Shown: in pieces, positions 33,281 through 41,911 of the stretch
Numbering within the stretch: the first letter of the stretch is position 1
Layout: the number at the start of each line of letters is the position of its first letter
Source: Natronorubrum halophilum
Lineage (GTDB): Archaea > Halobacteriota > Halobacteria > Halobacteriales > Natrialbaceae
NCBI RefSeq assembly: GCF_003670115.1
Contig: NZ_QQTY01000001.1
Location: 930,001-994,000 of the forward strand
Length of the DNA: 64,000 nt
Reading direction: 5' to 3'
Translations under genes and position numbers: made by a program
Notes under the pieces: model-generated
The model's input: only the letters and a program-made list of their open reading frames with translations
Told to the model about the DNA's origin: nothing
The model's database searches: none

Positions 33281-35155
33281 ATGGCTACCACGGAGACGAA
33301 GGTTACCCGGTTGTTCGGTGGTCCGGGCAGCGGCAAGACGACCGCCCTGCTCGACCACGTCGAAGAAATCCTCGAGCAGGATGGCGTGACGTTCCGGGAT
33401 ATCCTCGTCGTCTCGTACACGAGAGCGGCCGCACAGGAAGTTCGCGAACGACTGGCCGAACGACTCGACGAAAGCCCCCGTGCGCTGCAGGGCAACGTCT
33501 GTACGATGCACGCGAAGGCCTACGAGTTGCTCGACCTCTCTCGAGCCGACGTTATCGGCGAATCCGACAAGGAGGAGTTCTGTGACGATTACGGCATCGA
33601 CTACGAAGACGAGTACAGCGGTGCCGGCCGCCGTACCGCCCGCTCGACGACGATCGGGAACAAGATCATCGCGACGAGCCAGTGGCTCCAGCGGACCAGC
33701 CGCGACGTCTCCGACTGGTACGACGTTCCCTTCCAGTGGGACGAGGAGGAAGTTCGGCTCCCCCCGGAAATCGACTCCAACGCCCAGGAGGGAAACAAGT
33801 ACACACCGACGTGGCCCTCCGACGACGACAGAATCGACGTCCCCGAAGCGATCCGCGCCTGGCGCAACTACAAGGGTGAGGAAGGGAAAATCGGCTTCGC
33901 GGACATGTTAGAACGCGTCAAACAGCGCTCCCTGCTGCCGAGCGTCGACTACCTGGTGATCGACGAGTTTCAGGACATCACCACCCTCCAGTACGATGTC
34001 TACGAGGAGTGGAAACCCCAGATGAAACAGGTGTTGATCGCCGGCGACGACGATCAGGTCGTCTACTCCTGGCAGGGTGCCGATCCCGCGCTCTTGCTCG
34101 ACGAAGAGGTCGACGAGGACGTCATCCTCCCGAACTCCTACCGACTCCCTTCGAACGTCCTCAACGCGGTCAACAAGGAGATTCGCCATATCGAGATGCG
34201 ACAGGACAAGGATCTCAAACCGCGCAAGGAAGGCGGCGCCGTCGAGGCTCGAGCGAACGCGTCCATGCTCGACGTCGTCCGGAACGTCCGACGGACGCTC
34301 ATCGAGAGCGACGGCACGATCATGATCCTGTTCCGAGCGCGCTACCAGATGTTCCAGTTCATCGACGAATTCATCACCGAGGGGATTCCGTTCACCTCGC
34401 TGACCGACCAGCGGATGTGGACCGACCGACTCACCCAGTACGTCCGCGCCGTCGAGGCCATCGACAAGGGAGACGACGTCACCGGACTGCAGGCCCGCCG
34501 ACTCGCCGACATGCTGCAGGATTCGGCCTTCGGAACGACCGAGCGCGACGAACTCTTCGACGAAATCGACGAACGACAGGAAGAGACCGGCATCGATGAC
34601 CTCGAGGAGCTGATGATTCCCGCCGAAGTCGTCCGGGACCACGCGCCGTTCATGCCGGGTCCCGCCTCGGCCTCGGACATGGTTCGGAAGGTAACCAACT
34701 TCCAGAAAAAGAGCATCCGATCGTACTTCGCGATCGGCGAGTACCTCAAGATGGAGACCGACCGCGTCCGCGTCGGTACCATCCACTCCGCCAAGGGACG
34801 TGAGGCCGACCACGTCATCGTCGGCACCGACCTCACCGAGAAGGTCGTCGAGCAGATGGTCGCAACCGTCGACGATCCCACGGACATCCCCGGCTGTGAG
34901 GAGTTCACCAAGACGACCTCGCCCGTGCCCGTCCTCACCGACAACGAGCGCCGCGTGTTCTACGTCGGCATGTCCCGGGCCCGCGAGCGCCTCGTCCTCC
35001 TCGAGAACCTCGTCGACGGAGCCCCGACCCTGCCGATCGACGTCCTGCTCAACAACCGGCTGACGGACGCGAGCATGGAAGAGTTGGTCGAGCAGGCCCA
35101 GCAACCACAGGACACCGACGCGGACGGCGAAGCGATCGAAGCCGAAGCGCCGTGA
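33281..35155 (+). CDS. UvrD/Rep-like superfamily 1A DNA helicase
   Basis: 624 residues. Walker A is FGGPGSGKTTALLDHVEEIL, motif Ia VVSYTRAAAQEVRERLAE, Walker B VIDEFQDITTLQY, motif III LIAGDDDQVVYSWQGADPAL, motif V TIHSAKGREADHVIVG and motif VI NERRVFYVGMSRARERLV, all in order. It should translocate 3' to 5' on ssDNA. It lacks long 1B/2B insertions and nuclease domains, and has an acidic disordered C-terminus. Start at ATG 33281 with TATA-like cttatgg 29 bases upstream. The next gene overlaps its stop codon by 4 bases. Confidence 0.94.
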   Translation: MATTETKVTRLFGGPGSGKTTALLDHVEEILEQDGVTFRDILVVSYTRAAAQEVRERLAERLDESPRALQGNVCTMHAKAYELLDLSRADVIGESDKEEFCDDYGIDYEDEYSGAGRRTARSTTIGNKIIATSQWLQRTSRDVSDWYDVPFQWDEEEVRLPPEIDSNAQEGNKYTPTWPSDDDRIDVPEAIRAWRNYKGEEGKIGFADMLERVKQRSLLPSVDYLVIDEFQDITTLQYDVYEEWKPQMKQVLIAGDDDQVVYSWQGADPALLLDEEVDEDVILPNSYRLPSNVLNAVNKEIRHIEMRQDKDLKPRKEGGAVEARANASMLDVVRNVRRTLIESDGTIMILFRARYQMFQFIDEFITEGIPFTSLTDQRMWTDRLTQYVRAVEAIDKGDDVTGLQARRLADMLQDSAFGTTERDELFDEIDERQEETGIDDLEELMIPAEVVRDHAPFMPGPASASDMVRKVTNFQKKSIRSYFAIGEYLKMETDRVRVGTIHSAKGREADHVIVGTDLTEKVVEQMVATVDDPTDIPGCEEFTKTTSPVPVLTDNERRVFYVGMSRARERLVLLENLVDGAPTLPIDVLLNNRLTDASMEELVEQAQQPQDTDADGEAIEAEAP

Positions 35156-36288
35156 CCGGCGTCGACGCTGGCTCCGACGACGGTGTCGGATCTCCCCTCG
35201 AGTCGCTCGTTCGCGAGACGCTCGAGGCCCGCGACGCCGTCGCGTTCGTCCACGCCGGCGGGCGCGACGATCCGGCCGTTCGGTACTGCTGGGCGACGCT
35301 CGAGCGCGGCGCAGTTCCCGAGCACGGCGTCGTCGCAGTCGGGTTCGACGGCGAGGAGTGGATGACACACACGAGTCGGGACGCGTCCGCACACCCCGCT
35401 CGGACGCTCGGCTCCCAACTGGCCGGCCGCGTCGAAACGGCGACGCTGCTGACGCCGCCACGGATCCCGCACGACGCCGCCCTCTATCTCGAGAACGACG
35501 GATTCGCGCTCGCCTCGACGGACGTCATAGAGCGCGCTCGAGCGACGAAGACGCCGGCCGAACGCGACCGAATTTCGACCGCGCAGGCCGCCGCTGGCGC
35601 TGGAATTCGGCAAGCCGCATCGCTGCTCGCGAACGCAGCGATCGACGACGGCCGACTCGTAGTCGACGGCGAGGAACTGACGCCAGGTCGGCTCCGAATC
35701 AGTATCGATGAGGCCGTCGTCTCGGCCGGCGCGTTTCCCGCGGGCAACACCGTTATCAACCCGGATCCGGGACACGCGCCCTCGAGTCTCAGCGACGGCG
35801 GTACCGCCCTCCGCCCCGGCGAGCCGATCGTTCTCGAGACGGCTCCCCGCGGTCCGGGCGGCTACTACGGGGGGCTCGTTCGGACGCTCGTCGTCGACGG
35901 CGACGGCGGCCGAGAGCGCCGAGCCCACGTCGGGGTGACCCAATCCTTCCAGTCGGCGCGGGCGATGTTGACGGCGGATACGGAGTCCGTCACGAGGATC
36001 GAAGCCGACCTCGAGGCCGAGGTCCGCGCCTTCGGGTTCGGCGAGGCCGACGAGGTCGAAACGCGCGTCGCCGGTGTCGGCCTCGAGCCCCGCGAACGGC
36101 CGCTCGAGGGCGGTACCGAGGTCGAACCTGGAAGCGTCGTTCAACTCGAGTCGGCCGTTCGCGTCGACGACGATGGCGGCTGGCTCCGGATCGCAGATAT
36201 TCTGGTGAAAGGAGAGACGGGAGAGCGGCCGGAAGTTCTCCCGGCACCATCGCGCTCGCTCGAACCGACGGCGGTGCTCGAGGAGTAG
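35152..36288 (+). CDS. M24 (aminopeptidase P-like) fold protein with lost metal ligands
   Basis: 378 residues with the creatinase N-terminal domain followed by a pita-bread domain. Counterparts of the metal ligands are altered: IVLETAPRG (Glu for Asp of the first motif), GGLVRTLVVDG (Gly for the second Asp), AGVGLEPRERP (Ala for His) and GWLRIADILVK (Ala for Glu). The fold outline (LRPGEPIVLE, VEPGSVVQLESAV) remains. Start GTG 35152 overlaps the helicase stop by 4 bases (GTGA), so the two are co-translated. Probably a binding or scaffold protein, not a peptidase. Confidence 0.75.
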   Translation: MTGVDAGSDDGVGSPLESLVRETLEARDAVAFVHAGGRDDPAVRYCWATLERGAVPEHGVVAVGFDGEEWMTHTSRDASAHPARTLGSQLAGRVETATLLTPPRIPHDAALYLENDGFALASTDVIERARATKTPAERDRISTAQAAAGAGIRQAASLLANAAIDDGRLVVDGEELTPGRLRISIDEAVVSAGAFPAGNTVINPDPGHAPSSLSDGGTALRPGEPIVLETAPRGPGGYYGGLVRTLVVDGDGGRERRAHVGVTQSFQSARAMLTADTESVTRIEADLEAEVRAFGFGEADEVETRVAGVGLEPRERPLEGGTEVEPGSVVQLESAVRVDDDGGWLRIADILVKGETGERPEVLPAPSRSLEPTAVLEE

Positions 36289-36310
36289 CGGGACTGCCTC
36301 GAGTAGGCAG

Positions 36311-36451
36311 TCACTCGTCTCTATCAGATTCCACACCGCACTCGGCATCGTCGGTATCCTGATCGGAGCCTCGGAACCACCCGAAGATGCTTGCCGTAGC
36401 ATCGACCACTACCTCTGCGATTTTGAGGACGCCGATTATGAGATCGAGCAT
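36311..36451 (-). CDS. Small hypothetical protein (46 aa)
   Basis: MLDLIIGVLKIAEVVVDATA followed by SIFGWFRGSDQDTDDAECGV and an acidic end. The N-terminal half is an amphipathic or membrane-surface helix. A clear AT-rich TATA (tttatattc near 36497) sits about 46 bases upstream. It is too short for recognition. Low certainty that it is translated. Confidence 0.45.
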   Translation of the reverse strand: MLDLIIGVLKIAEVVVDATASIFGWFRGSDQDTDDAECGVESDRDE

Positions 36452-36518
36452 GCGTAGCGATCGACCGGATACCTGTCCTTTCGTGTAGAAGAATATAAAT
36501 TTCCGCCTCGGTCGCAGC

Positions 36519-36809
36519 CTACGGACGGTCGTCGTCGCTGACGGTCGCCGACGTCTCCTGTGAGTCGGTCGATTCGGCGTCCGGCTCGCTCGTTACCGTT
36601 CCAACGACTCGCTTCGCAGCGAGTTCGGGAATGTCCGTCGGCATCGTGAGCCGTTGCTGGATGAGGACGAGCAAGACGGCGAGGACGAGCAAGACGCCGC
36701 CGACCAGCGTCTCGCCTCGAACCAACAGCAACTCGAGTCCGGCGAGCGCGGCGGGAATCGCGAGCACGAGGACTCCCGCGAGTTTGATGGTGTCGATGAT
36801 ACCGGCCAT
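36519..36809 (-). CDS. Small two-helix membrane protein
   Basis: 96 residues. Two hydrophobic helices (VLVLAIPAALAGLELLLVRG and LVGGVLLVLAVLLVLIQQRL) are followed by a Ser/Asp/Glu-rich cytoplasmic tail ending DDDRP. Function unknown; the family appears haloarchaea-specific. Divergent from riboflavin synthase. Confidence 0.7.
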   Translation of the reverse strand: MAGIIDTIKLAGVLVLAIPAALAGLELLLVRGETLVGGVLLVLAVLLVLIQQRLTMPTDIPELAAKRVVGTVTSEPDAESTDSQETSATVSDDDRP

Positions 36810-36932
36810 TGCGTTGTGATAGCGCGGGTAGCGACAAAAGGACGACGACTAGGCCGCAGGTCGTCCCGGTTCCAAATATGGAACGCATACCGGTATCAGA
36901 ACGCATTTAGCCGTCGGCTGGCATCTTCGGGT

Positions 36933-37538
36933 ATGTTCACGGGAATCGTCGAGGAGACCGGCGTAATCGTCGCTCGAGAGCGAACCGAGGACGGCCTCCG
37001 GCTCCGGATCGGAGCCGACGCGGTCGCGACGGACCTCGAGCACGGACAGAGCATCAGCGTCAGCGGCGTCTGTCTCACGGTCGAGCGCTTCGAAGCGGGA
37101 GCGTGGTTCGAAGTCTTTCTCGCGACCGAAACGATCGAGCGGACCTATCTGGGCGACCTCGCGGAGGGCGATACGGTCAACCTCGAGCGGGCGATGCCCG
37201 CGGACGGCCGCTTCGACGGCCACGTCGTCCAGGGTCACGTCGATGCAGTCGCGACGGTTTCGAGTATCGAATCGGTGGAAGAGGACTGGTTCTTCGAGTT
37301 CGAACTGCCCGAAGGCTACGAGCGCTACGTCGTCGAGAAGGGGTCGATCACGCTCGACGGGATCAGCCTCACCGTCGCCGACCTTGATTCGGAGATCGGT
37401 CGCGTGACCGTCGCGATCATTCCGACGACCTACGACCTCACGACGCTCGCCGAAAAGGAGGTCGGCGATCCGGTCCACCTTGAGGTCGACGTACTCGCGA
37501 AGTACGTCGAACGGCTGCTCGAAGCGCGATTCGAGTAG
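36933..37538 (+). CDS. ribE: Riboflavin synthase (alpha-subunit type)
   Basis: 201 residues, exactly two tandem lumazine-binding modules: MFTGIVEETGVIVARERTED with SVSGVCLTVERF, and GRFDGHVVQGHVDAVATVSS with KGSITLDGISLTVADLDSE. Dismutates two 6,7-dimethyl-8-ribityllumazine molecules into riboflavin. This is the bacterial-type enzyme; many methanogens use an unrelated protein. TATA-like catttag lies 26 bases before the ATG, so the mRNA is leaderless. Confidence 0.96.
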   Translation: MFTGIVEETGVIVARERTEDGLRLRIGADAVATDLEHGQSISVSGVCLTVERFEAGAWFEVFLATETIERTYLGDLAEGDTVNLERAMPADGRFDGHVVQGHVDAVATVSSIESVEEDWFFEFELPEGYERYVVEKGSITLDGISLTVADLDSEIGRVTVAIIPTTYDLTTLAEKEVGDPVHLEVDVLAKYVERLLEARFE

Positions 37539-37568
37539 GTGTTCGTCAGGGTACGAGCGACGGACGGA

Positions 37569-37922
37569 TCACGCGCCGGGGATTCCGAACGCGCCAACGC
37601 CCAGCCCGAAAATCGTGTTGAGCACGAAGAGGATCACGATCGCGGCGCCCCACGCAGCGATGCCGATGAGCGCGGCGTTGATCCACCCGCCGGGGTATCG
37701 CCAGTTGATGACCCAGATCCAGGCGAGTAACGCGATAATCGGGCCGAACAGCGGAATCCACGCCGTTAGCGCCCACACGATTGCGCCGACGAACGCCGTG
37801 ACGACCGCGTGAGAGTAATCGTCGACGTCGACGATGATCGATGCGCCGAGATATATCGCCAGGCCGCCGACGAGCAGTGCAACGACGAACGCGACGACCG
37901 ATCCGATAACTGCGACCATCAC
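37569..37922 (-). CDS. Four-helix membrane protein of unknown function
   Basis: 117 residues, almost entirely hydrophobic: VIGSVVAFVVALLVGGLAIY, AVVTAFVGAIVWALTAWIPL, FGPIIALLAWIWVINWRYPG and INAALIGIAAWGAAIVILFV are four helices. No charged active-site residues apart from one DVDD loop. Alternative ATG at 37919. Confidence 0.75.
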   Translation of the reverse strand: MMVAVIGSVVAFVVALLVGGLAIYLGASIIVDVDDYSHAVVTAFVGAIVWALTAWIPLFGPIIALLAWIWVINWRYPGGWINAALIGIAAWGAAIVILFVLNTIFGLGVGAFGIPGA

Positions 37923-38057
37923 GACAACGTACCCGTTCAGGAGGGATATACACTGCGCCGCGGCCGCTCGAGGTCGACGCCTTGCTCAGTCCGTGAACCG
38001 AGTCGCTCGGCAGCGTCTCCCGCCTTTGTCGCCCGACGGCTCACACCGCTTCGTCCG

Positions 38058-38142
38058 CTATCACCGCCACTGAAACGATTCACACACCGATTGCAACGCC
38101 GTCCGGCGATCGGTGTGTAGCGATCTGCAGCGGCTACGATAG
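38058..38142. repeat. Palindromic intergenic element, copy B
   Basis: About 85 bases with arms ctgaaacgattcacacacc and ggtgtgtagcgatctgcag, and an inner 9-bp perfect pair acacaccga/tcggtgtgt. It resembles the copies at 27314 and 44283. Its right end supplies the stop codon of the acidic repeat protein gene on the minus strand. Confidence 0.7.
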
Positions 38143-40032
38143 CCGTCGCCGGCATTCCTCGAGCAACTCGACCTGTCGCTCGAGTACCGCTGTGACCCGT
38201 TCATCTCCCTGTTCGACGCCCTCGTCGAGTTGCATCCGAACCTCTCGAAGCTGCTCGAGGTGGTCCGCGAGCCGTCCCGAGAGTTCCTCGTCCGCCAGTT
38301 GTCCGTGGGCGTCCTCGAGTTCGGCGATCGCCTCGTTCATCGACTGTTGTCGGCCGCGCAGTTCACCGGCATCGGCTTCCGCCAGCGCGGAGACGGCGTC
38401 GAAGTACTGTTGGGTAGCGTTCTGGGCCGCCTCGATCCCCTGTCGCTGGACGAGCAGCGACGTTTGGAAGGCCTCTCGGGCAGCGCTCTGTTGGACGGCG
38501 AGTCCCTGTTCGATCAGCTCCTGGCCGTTCGCCATGGCGGTGCGCTGTGCGGCGAGCGCGGCCGAGAGTGGAGTTTCCGAGCGGTCTCGGTCCTGGCTTT
38601 CCTCGGACTCGCTCGCGTCGGGCGTCGTCTCGCCAGCCGCCAGATCAGCCACGGCAGCGTCCCCCGGAACGACCTCGCGAGCCGTCGTTTCGGCACCCGT
38701 TTCTGCGTCACTGTCTCGGCCGGCGATCGTATCGGGGTCGGTCTCGGGCTCCGAACGCTGATCCGAGTCGACGGCCGATTCGACATCGACGTCCGGAACG
38801 ATTTCGGAGTTCGCGTCGACGGTCGCTGACGCAGCGTAGACATCGTCCTCCAACTCGGTTTCCGGGTGTGAATCCGCCGCGCCGGACGAATCGACGTCGA
38901 CGTCGGGATCCAGTTTCGTTTCCGGACGGGAGTCCGATCCTGTCTCCGCCTCCGATCGAGAGTCCGTCGCCGCCTCGGAATCCGCCTCCACCACCGATTC
39001 GATATCGACGCTGAAATCGAATTCGTCGGACAGATCCATCGCTTCGGTTTCGCTCGTCTCGAGGTCTTTCGCGTCGTCCGGTTCCGCAGCCGACTCGAGA
39101 TCGACGCCGGTGTCCAGTTTCTCGGCAACGTCATCCGCTCCGCTCGGCCCTTCAGCCTCGTCTCCCTCGTCGGGTTCAGCGGCGTCGGCAGCCGATTCAA
39201 TGTCGACACCGTGGTCCAGTTCGTCGACCGGGTCCGACTCGTCGGTTGGCGGTCCGGCCGTCATTCCGTCGCTCGAGTCGGTCCCGTCGCTCGTTGCGGC
39301 TGGGTCGCTATCGTGATCCACCCCGCCGTCCATCTCATCCGGTTCTGTCGCCGGTTCATCGGGGAGCTCTGTCGCTGATTCGTCCGAGGGTTCTGTCGCC
39401 GGTTCGTCGGGGAGATCACCCATCGGAGTATCTTGAACGCCGGATCTGTCCACCGACTCGTCCGTCTCAGCGTCGGCGATCGATTCCGTCGCGGCCCCGT
39501 CGGTCGTCTCCGTCTCCTCGTCGTCGACGGCACCGGGTTCCGCGGCCGGCCCGGTCGCGTCGGCCGTGTCAATGGCACCGATGTCGTCGGCCACACCCGT
39601 TTCGTCGTCTCTCTCGGCCGCGTTGTCGTTCGCGGCCGCCATCTCACCTCCCTCGGGAGCCGTCTCCCGTGTTGGGTCCTCGATCGTCTCCTCGGCGGGT
39701 TCGTTTCTGGGCTCTCGGTACGCCGTGTGGTCGGACTCGAGCCCCGTTTCGGACGGAGAGTCGGCCGACGGCTCTTCCTCGAGGGCATCGACGGACTCGA
39801 CGTCGAGTCGGATCGACTCGCTCGATATTTCGTAGACGGCGGTTTCGTGAATCTCAAGGGTGTCCTCGTGGGACTGGCCCCAGCTGAGCGTCGACCTGAT
39901 CGAATCCAGAATACCGGCGCGCGGCGCGACGCGAGCGGTCTCGCCGTCGACCGCCGTGACTGTCCCGATCACCTCACCGTTGGCGTTCTCGACCGTTTTC
40001 TCGAGGTCGTCGTCGGTAAACGTCGCACTCAT
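38134..40032 (-). CDS. Acidic repeat protein: PRC-barrel-like N-terminus, long linker, phasin-like C-terminal helices
   Basis: 632 residues from ATG 40032 (MSATFTDDDLEKTVENANGE). Residues 5-75 resemble a PRC-barrel (GEVIGTVTAVDGETARVAPR, TLEIHETAVYEISSESIRLD). Residues 80-480 are extremely acidic with internal repeats: ELDHGVDIESAA (271), KLDTGVDLESAA (305), EFDFSVDIESVV (337), KLDPDVDVDSSG (373), VPDVDVESAV (412). Residues 488-632 are long amphipathic helices (SAALAAQRTAMANGQELIEQ, LLVQRQGIEAAQNATQQYFD) like phasin or coiled-coil proteins. No enzymatic motif. A granule, membrane or cytoskeletal-scaffold role is possible but unproven. Lies 83 bases downstream of a PrsW protease gene. Confidence 0.8.
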   Translation of the reverse strand: MSATFTDDDLEKTVENANGEVIGTVTAVDGETARVAPRAGILDSIRSTLSWGQSHEDTLEIHETAVYEISSESIRLDVESVDALEEEPSADSPSETGLESDHTAYREPRNEPAEETIEDPTRETAPEGGEMAAANDNAAERDDETGVADDIGAIDTADATGPAAEPGAVDDEETETTDGAATESIADAETDESVDRSGVQDTPMGDLPDEPATEPSDESATELPDEPATEPDEMDGGVDHDSDPAATSDGTDSSDGMTAGPPTDESDPVDELDHGVDIESAADAAEPDEGDEAEGPSGADDVAEKLDTGVDLESAAEPDDAKDLETSETEAMDLSDEFDFSVDIESVVEADSEAATDSRSEAETGSDSRPETKLDPDVDVDSSGAADSHPETELEDDVYAASATVDANSEIVPDVDVESAVDSDQRSEPETDPDTIAGRDSDAETGAETTAREVVPGDAAVADLAAGETTPDASESEESQDRDRSETPLSAALAAQRTAMANGQELIEQGLAVQQSAAREAFQTSLLVQRQGIEAAQNATQQYFDAVSALAEADAGELRGRQQSMNEAIAELEDAHGQLADEELSGRLADHLEQLREVRMQLDEGVEQGDERVTAVLERQVELLEECRRRLS

Positions 40033-40115
40033 ATCCGAATCTGCGCCACTGGTACCCAAGCCGGTGGTGCCTGCACCAGCGTGGGCGGTGCGATAGTCGC
40101 GGTGGAGGTCGCTTG

Positions 40116-41129
40116 TCACCGCTGTGGGGGTTCGAACTCGGTCCGCTCCGGCTTCGGAGGTGTACCGGTGTCGTCTCTAACGGACAGGTAAGTCCGGCGG
40201 TATCGAGCGATCTTCCGGTAGAGATAGTACCCGATGACGAGATCGAAGAGTATCACGTAGGAGACGAACGCCAGGCCGAAGCCGATGGGGAGTACCGAGG
40301 TGATGAGTTCCGGAGCGATTCCGACCGTGACGTTGTACGTTCCGTGAATAAAAGCGGCGATCAACAGCCCCTTCACGACGAGCGGACCGGCGTATCGGGG
40401 GTTGAACTTCGCGAGTCCGAGGTAGTAACCCGCGATCGCGGAGTAGATGACGTGGCCGGGGCCGACGAGCGCCCGAACGGTCGCGATGCCGGTCGCGGCG
40501 GTGACCGTTCCGGTCCCGGCCCCGGCCTGGGAAACCGTGCTGGCGATGTAGATGGCGTTCTCGATCGCGGCGAACCCCAACCCGGCAATCGCACCGTAGA
40601 CCGCGCCGTCGATGACCGCATCGAACGTGTCGCTTCGGTAGGCGAAGACGCGAACTGCGAGGAGTTTCACGCCCTCCTCGACGGGACCGACGATCAGGTA
40701 GAAAAAGAGGATCGTGCCGACGAGCGGAATCGCCTGGAGACTCGGACCGAACGCGCTGTTTACGACCGCGGCGAACGTCGCGAAGAGCACGGCCAACAGG
40801 AACGTCCCGACGAGGAGTCCGAGGGGTTCGTTCGTCGTGATATCCGTGCGCCAGATGAACCCGGCGAGCAACGCCGCGGGAACGACCGAGAGCCCGAAGA
40901 AAACGGCGAGCGACGGATCCTCCAGAACGAGTACGGCGGGCTGGACGAGTAAGGCGAGGGTGATCACGAGCGCGACGACGAGAACGATCGTCTGGAACCC
41001 GTAGCTGATTCCGGTATAAATCGCGGACGCGAGTCGATCGGTGATCGATCGCGGCTCCCACGTCGATACGTCGTAGAGATCTCTCGATTGCTCGTCCGCC
41101 CGTTCGACCGGGTCACGTCCAGGCGACAT
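40116..41129 (-). CDS. PrsW-family intramembrane metalloprotease
   Basis: 337 residues with about 8 membrane helices. Catalytic landmarks: VGPVEEGVKLLAVRVFAYRS (EExxK), GLGFAAIENAIYIAS (ExxEN-type), GPGHVIYSAIAGYYLGL and FIHGTYNVTVG (His motifs). PrsW proteases cut membrane-bound regulators such as anti-sigma factors; the archaeal targets are unknown. Start at ATG 41129 (MSPGRDPVERADEQ). The short gap to the acidic repeat protein suggests one transcript. Confidence 0.9.
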   Translation of the reverse strand: MSPGRDPVERADEQSRDLYDVSTWEPRSITDRLASAIYTGISYGFQTIVLVVALVITLALLVQPAVLVLEDPSLAVFFGLSVVPAALLAGFIWRTDITTNEPLGLLVGTFLLAVLFATFAAVVNSAFGPSLQAIPLVGTILFFYLIVGPVEEGVKLLAVRVFAYRSDTFDAVIDGAVYGAIAGLGFAAIENAIYIASTVSQAGAGTGTVTAATGIATVRALVGPGHVIYSAIAGYYLGLAKFNPRYAGPLVVKGLLIAAFIHGTYNVTVGIAPELITSVLPIGFGLAFVSYVILFDLVIGYYLYRKIARYRRTYLSVRDDTGTPPKPERTEFEPPQR

Positions 41130-41253
41130 ACCCCCTCCTACGACGTCCGCTCCGGTAAGCGTTCGGCGACGAACGGTCCTAGTATGATATTGACACTCAA
41201 GACCAGTATAAGGATCGTACTTATCCGTGTTCGATCGCCATAAACGGGCACTC

Positions 41254-41415
41254 ATGTACAGTTCAAGCCGCGGCATCCTCTACAGCGCGCCACCGGAACC
41301 GGACGAGACCGACGGCAGTCGAGCGATCGACGCGGCCAACGCATCGACGGCGGACGAAGACGACGCCGACGCGACCGCTTCTGGAAGCGCGGACGCCGTT
41401 ACAGCCGACGATTAA
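41254..41415 (+). CDS. Small Ala/Asp-rich hypothetical protein
   Basis: 53 residues, MYSSSRGILYSAPPEPDETD then an Ala/Thr/Asp-rich low-complexity tail. A TATA-like acttatcc lies about 30 bases before the ATG. No family recognised; might be non-coding. Confidence 0.4.
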   Translation: MYSSSRGILYSAPPEPDETDGSRAIDAANASTADEDDADATASGSADAVTADD

Positions 41416-41469
41416 CGCTCCCGGAGCGGACTCGGAATCCACAAAGGCCTCGCCTTCGAACCCGCCCGT

Positions 41470-41847
41470 ATGCACTTCGATCAGCGAACTCAGAAGGCGC
41501 TTCGAGACGCCGGCCTCAAGACCGACGACCTTCAGGCCGTCTCGCAGGCGATCGTCGACGCCGTCGACGCCGACGCGTCGGCGCTCGAGGAGTTTTTCGA
41601 CGCCAACGACACCGTCTACTCGGACATGGAGATGGCACACTCGACGTCGGCGTATCCCGAACACGCGGTCGACTATCTCGATCTCACGACCCACGCCGAC
41701 GAGATGCGCGGATGGCTCCGGTTCGACTCGTGGGGCGTCTACGTCGAAGGCGGCCGGATACTGCCGGACGAGTCCGTCGAACTGACGCTCGGACCGACGA
41801 TCGACGGTCGCGTGCGATTCGCGCCCGATCGGGAGACGCTGCGGTGA
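41470..41847 (+). CDS. Hypothetical haloarchaeal protein
   Basis: 125 residues, MHFDQRTQKALRDAGLKTDD with helical N-terminus and beta-rich second half (WLRFDSWGVYVEGGRIL, SVELTLGPTIDGRVRF). Acidic and conserved-looking, no family recognised. Short spacing to the FAU-1 gene (64 bases) suggests linked expression, although FAU-1 has its own TATA-like site. Confidence 0.75.
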   Translation: MHFDQRTQKALRDAGLKTDDLQAVSQAIVDAVDADASALEEFFDANDTVYSDMEMAHSTSAYPEHAVDYLDLTTHADEMRGWLRFDSWGVYVEGGRILPDESVELTLGPTIDGRVRFAPDRETLR

Positions 41848-41911
41848 TCCTCGTGTTCGAACGCGTCGGGTATATCTCCACTGACGGGCGTGTAGCCACG
41901 GAGGGGCCGCG

